A stretch of DNA of 64,000 nucleotides, from positions 992,001 through 1,056,000 of the forward strand of contig NEEC01000021.1 in NCBI GenBank assembly GCA_002189035.1, read 5' to 3'. This DNA comes from Utricularia gibba (Eukaryota > Streptophyta > Magnoliopsida > Lamiales > Lentibulariaceae). Position 1 is the stretch's first letter. Each line of letters opens with the position of its first letter. Positions 60,428 through 64,000 of this stretch are shown piece after piece. Position numbers and translations under genes: made by a program. The notes beneath the pieces were generated by a model that was given only the letters and a program-made list of their open reading frames with translations, did no database searches and was not told where the DNA came from.

Positions 60428-62010
60428 TTCCCATTCCCATTCCCCATTCCGATTCCCTTCACTCCGACGTCCAAGTATAAAGTTCATACTTCCCTTTCAT
60501 CACTCTCATCTGATTGCGCCCTCCCCTTGCTCTGTGGTACACCCCACTCTGTAATTGTATCGGGTTAATCCGAATGCGACAATAAAAAAAGTACTGCGAC
60601 TCAGAAAAAAACATGGGCATCAAGAAGTTCTTGTTTGGACACGCCGCAAGGCGATGCCTTGAATTCATGTGCGCTACTGATTGGGATCAGAACATGCAGA
60701 TATAAATGCAAGAATTTTCGATTGTACAGACTGTGGGGTTCTCTGTAATGAAATGTCCCCTGTCTCTTACCTACTCCATGGTTAACTCCCCTGCGTGGCG
60801 TGGCGGCTGCCATTCCTGGCCACCAACCTCCAGGCCCAAGACCAAGGCGTCGCGGGAATTGGATTGATCATCGGCCACCGTCCGTACTCCCGAATGCCCA
60901 GCCCGTACACGGGGCAGGGCCACCGTGACGGGCCGCGCCGGGGATGCCCGTCGTCCAAGCGGGGGTCGGGTTTGTAGACTAAGGTGGCCTGCTCCAGCTC
61001 CAACAGTAGCTGAAGATTGATCCTCAGTCTTGGATGACTATGTGTTAATTATTAAATACATAAGAAACGTAAATAATATTTTAAATGATTTGATCTATTT
61101 GATTATTAATAATCTACGATGTCTGATATATTTAAATTATAATTTATGTTATTTATTTTTTAATTTATAACATAAATTAGAAATTAAAATTTTTAAAGTT
61201 TATTTTTATTTTTATTTTAAAATATTATTAATTTTAAAAGTAATTCTAATAAAAATACTTTTAAATTATACTATAAAAATAATTTTTAAAAATTTTTAAG
61301 AACACTGTTTAAATATATAATAATCGTTCGTTTTTACATTTTCTTTTATCGTATTTCATCACACAAAGGTTTCTGATTTGGTTAAAACTTCCCAAACTTG
61401 GTGCTCACTTTTAGCCAATCTCCCGTAAAGTTGATGATTAAAATGTTTGGTTACGTTCCGCGTCAACAAAAATCTCTTCTTGTGGACGTGTTGCGTCTCC
61501 GCGTCGCACTCATCTTATCATCTACGCGTGTCCACCGTGTCCGGGTTCAGATTTTCTGCCTCTAATTTGGATCCGCAGACAGGTGTCGGTGTCAGATCAA
61601 GAGATTAGATTATTTCATTGCGCAAATCAGTGGCTTCGGGACCCGGGGCCACGTGAACAATTATGAATTATGCAGCTCTGAGTGGACACGGGGACACGCA
61701 CTATCCGATGTGTTTCCACTACGCATTGGATCGGCCCCAGTCCACTGTCAACCGGCCGGCCGAACCGCCCACACTAACCAACTGTATAATTAATTCAATA
61801 TTTAAAAATTATGAGCTTATCACACATCCTATCCTTATGTAATGTCATCCGTTTAGAATCCTCACGATTTACGTTATCTCTTTTAGTAAAAAAAAAATGT
61901 TTATCTATATAAATTGTCTATCTATTACATTTGTAATTGATGTAAGATTCATCTAATGTACTTTCATTCTTTATCAATATAATCAATGAGTAAATTTATT
62001 GTTACGGGTA
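60428..62010. other. Intergenic, no supported gene
   Basis: SHN 3' flank, then a GC-rich island at 60780-61000 with frames on both strands that I cannot assign, then AT-rich DNA and a second GC-richer stretch (61440-61770) with a G-box (CCACGTGA near 61650) but no visible gene. Confidence 0.5.
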
Positions 62011-62019
62011 AAATCGTAT

Positions 62020-64000
62020 CCGGTGGGAGGCCGATTTAAGGTGATAGGTGCGATCGGGAATGTCACACTTAGTCGCGTTTTTCACGGCTCGTTCAATTGA
62101 AGTAAAAGTGAGTGAAGATTTTTACGTAGAAACCGTCGGAAAGCGGAAAAACCACGGAGATACTGGAGCTTACCGGGAAAGATTTCCACTAGATCAAGAT
62201 GGCGAAGAGGGGAATACAAGTTCAAAAATCCTCTTTTTCTTTGTCTCCCTGGCGCTCGTCATAATTCCTTCTAGTTATAGGAGAGGTCACTCTGACCGAA
62301 TTCTGATGTCTGCAAATATCGATTGCTTTATGCTTCTGCTATGTGATCTCGCTTTTCAGATATTGGCCGTCTATCATGCCGTAATTCGACCACTTTTTAG
62401 ACTGTGTCATGCGGCCGTATTTGTCAGATTTCTGACAGATATCGGTCTGTCGACCGGCATTATCCCCCCAAAGTTTCTTTTGACAGCCTTTTAGATGCCG
62501 ATTACGTCTGGCCGATTTATCCCCTATCATTCAGCCCTCTGATTCGCCGATATTGGCCCTTCCGGGATAAGTCGGGGAATCAGAATCACCATAATGCCGA
62601 CTTTTGAGGGGCCGCCTTCCACAAATGAGCCACAAACCGCTTTGCACCGATACCTCTGCCACGTGTCGGCTCGTAAACATGCCACGTTTTTTCCTGCCCA
62701 TCCAGGGTACCTCAAACGTCGTGTCGCTTCGTCTCTCGAATCCTTACATTATAAATATCCGCACCCCTTGTCATTTCTCCCCTTTGCTTTCTTCGTTCGC
62801 TCGCGAGATTCCAGCGCTCTTTGAACTCCACCGTGCTTGCTGCCGTGTCATCCGCAGGAGATCACAATTTTCCAGGTATCCACTCCTTCTCCGTAACTTT
62901 TTGCATCCCTACGGTTGTTTAACTCCCCTTTAGGTCTTCGGGAGTTTTTGACGGGTAGCTACCGCCTTTCTGAGTCGTTTACTCCTAAATTCCGTCTTGT
63001 TCTAGGGTTTGGGGCTTCTTTCGATTTTTCGAAAATGGGTAGGAGATCTAGTGAACTTAACATCCCTCCCTTCACATTCGGTACTCGATTCCTGATGAGT
63101 ATCAACTTTCTCCTGCTCGGGATATCGAAATCCCTTGGGGGATCGTGAGAACCCTTGCCTCCATTCAGTCTTCCGGTCCCGCTCGCCTATTTCGAGAGTG
63201 GTTTACGCTTCCACTCCATCCTTTAATAGTCCGCTTTCTTTACACATTTGCGATTCCGCTTTATTGCCTCGCCCCGAATTCCATATTCTGCTTCACTACC
63301 TTCCTCTTCTATTCGGCCGGTATGGATCCGGTTATGACTCTAATAGACTTTCTCCATCTCTTCAAGGTTGCCGTGCGTAAAGCGAAGTCCCCGATGGATG
63401 GCCGATCTCATTTTCAGTTCCGCCGATTTGAAGATAACCCCACTTTGTTGTTAAGGCCCCCGATACCCACCATGATTGGTGGTCTTCTTTTGTTTGGGTA
63501 GCTCCCCTCTGGGTTCTCGGTGGAACTTCCCAGTCGATCCTCCAACTCCTTTCCGGATCAAAATCTTTGGTGCGTATCGGTCTTCTTCCGAATCTCGTGA
63601 AGTTCTGTATGAGAGGCTTAGTCGAGGCTCAGTTCGGTACGAGTCTCGTGCCTTGATGTTCTCGGGTGAGTCGCTGAAAAGATCAGATATTATCGGTCGT
63701 TCTTGAGACCCCATTGGCCCGATATCATTCCTTTCGACGGTGCCTATTCGAGAAACATTCCTCTTGACCCCCCTCCATCACTTCCTCTTGTTTCGGCTTC
63801 ATCCCGATCCCCCCACCTGTTCAAACGGGGCCCCCAAGAAAAAGAAGAGGGTTAAAGCACTCGCGCACAAACCCTCAAAGTGGTAAAGAGGTAGTTGGGC
63901 TCAGCTTTCCCGAGTTTCAGAATCGGCACTATGCCTTATTGCTTTTCCTACTTTCGTTTTCAGCTGAAGAGATGGCTCGGAGAAACTCCCTGGAAGATTC
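62020..64000 (+). mobile_element. Gypsy-type LTR retrotransposon, 5' part, runs off the window
   Basis: A GC-richer block begins near 62020. A TATA-like box, CATTATAAATATCC (about 62747-62760), fits an LTR promoter. Downstream, with frameshifts, is a gag-like sequence of the plant gypsy-type transposase (putative) domain: RTLASIQSSGPARLFREWF, then FTLPLHPLIVRFLYTFAI, LAPNS, AGMDPVMTLIDFLHLF, and HHDWWSSFVWVAPLW. The frame changes at least twice, so this copy looks defective. LTR ends and the primer-binding site were not found because the 3' LTR lies outside the window. Confidence 0.6.

Overview
This window is nuclear DNA from a flowering plant. It has multi-exon genes with GT-AG introns, AT-rich intergenic DNA, and land-plant gene families (LEAFY, ARF, ICE1-type bHLH, group IIa WRKY, SHINE-type ERF, FRIGIDA, EPFL, DIR1-like lipid-transfer proteins). 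I cannot place it to genus. I assembled gene models by hand from reading frames, splice sites and recognisable protein motifs. Exon ends were accepted only when phases agreed across each gene.

Layout, left to right: a Nudix hydrolase running off the left edge (-, 1-527); an ICE1/SCREAM bHLH gene (+, 4160-6684) facing a 14-exon ARF2-type auxin response factor (-, 7225-11053); an AT-rich stretch and a roughly 1.1 kb, 68-bp-period minisatellite (15.3-16.5 kb); a small LEA-like gene (-, 16588-16937); an ACR11-type ACT-domain gene (-, 17591-19525); FRIGIDA (+, 20749-23444); SDHAF2 (+, 23868-25265); a possible terminal-inverted-repeat element (25.5-26.4 kb); a SEC14/CRAL-TRIO gene (+, 27124-29345); LEAFY (+, 31378-33287); chloroplast DnaJ8 (+, 35458-36065); a WRKY18/40/60-type gene (-, 37120-38350); SDF2 (+, 40842-42053); a DeSI/PPPDE gene (+, 45072-45851); NUP96/MOS3 (-, 46435-50527); two tandem DIR1-like lipid-transfer genes (-, 51.5-52.9 kb); a tentative membrane-protein gene (-, about 53.7-54.3 kb); an EPFL secreted peptide (-, 56390-56787); a SHINE/WIN1-type ERF (+, 59729-60427); and the start of a Gypsy-type retrotransposon running off the right edge (about 62.0-64.0 kb).

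The strongest observation is about the sequence rather than a new system. Eight coding breaks in seven genes (ICE1, FRIGIDA, LEAFY, WRKY, NUP96 twice, one LTP, SHINE) are each explained by exactly one missing base, mostly in a short homopolymer or base doublet. In seven of the eight, the family's conserved protein continues in the new frame; in the WRKY gene the case rests on one short N-terminal motif. All eight are deletions and none is an insertion. That is the signature of an under-polished long-read assembly, so these genes should not be called pseudogenes without read support.

Biologically, the window is rich in developmental regulators (flowering: LEAFY, FRIGIDA; auxin: ARF2; stomata and cold: ICE1, EPFL; cuticle: SHINE). 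These are independent genes, not an operon or pathway cluster. Two sets look like old conserved neighbourhoods: ARF2 with LEAFY, and WRKY40-DnaJ8-DeSI-NUP96. I found no convincing undescribed system.
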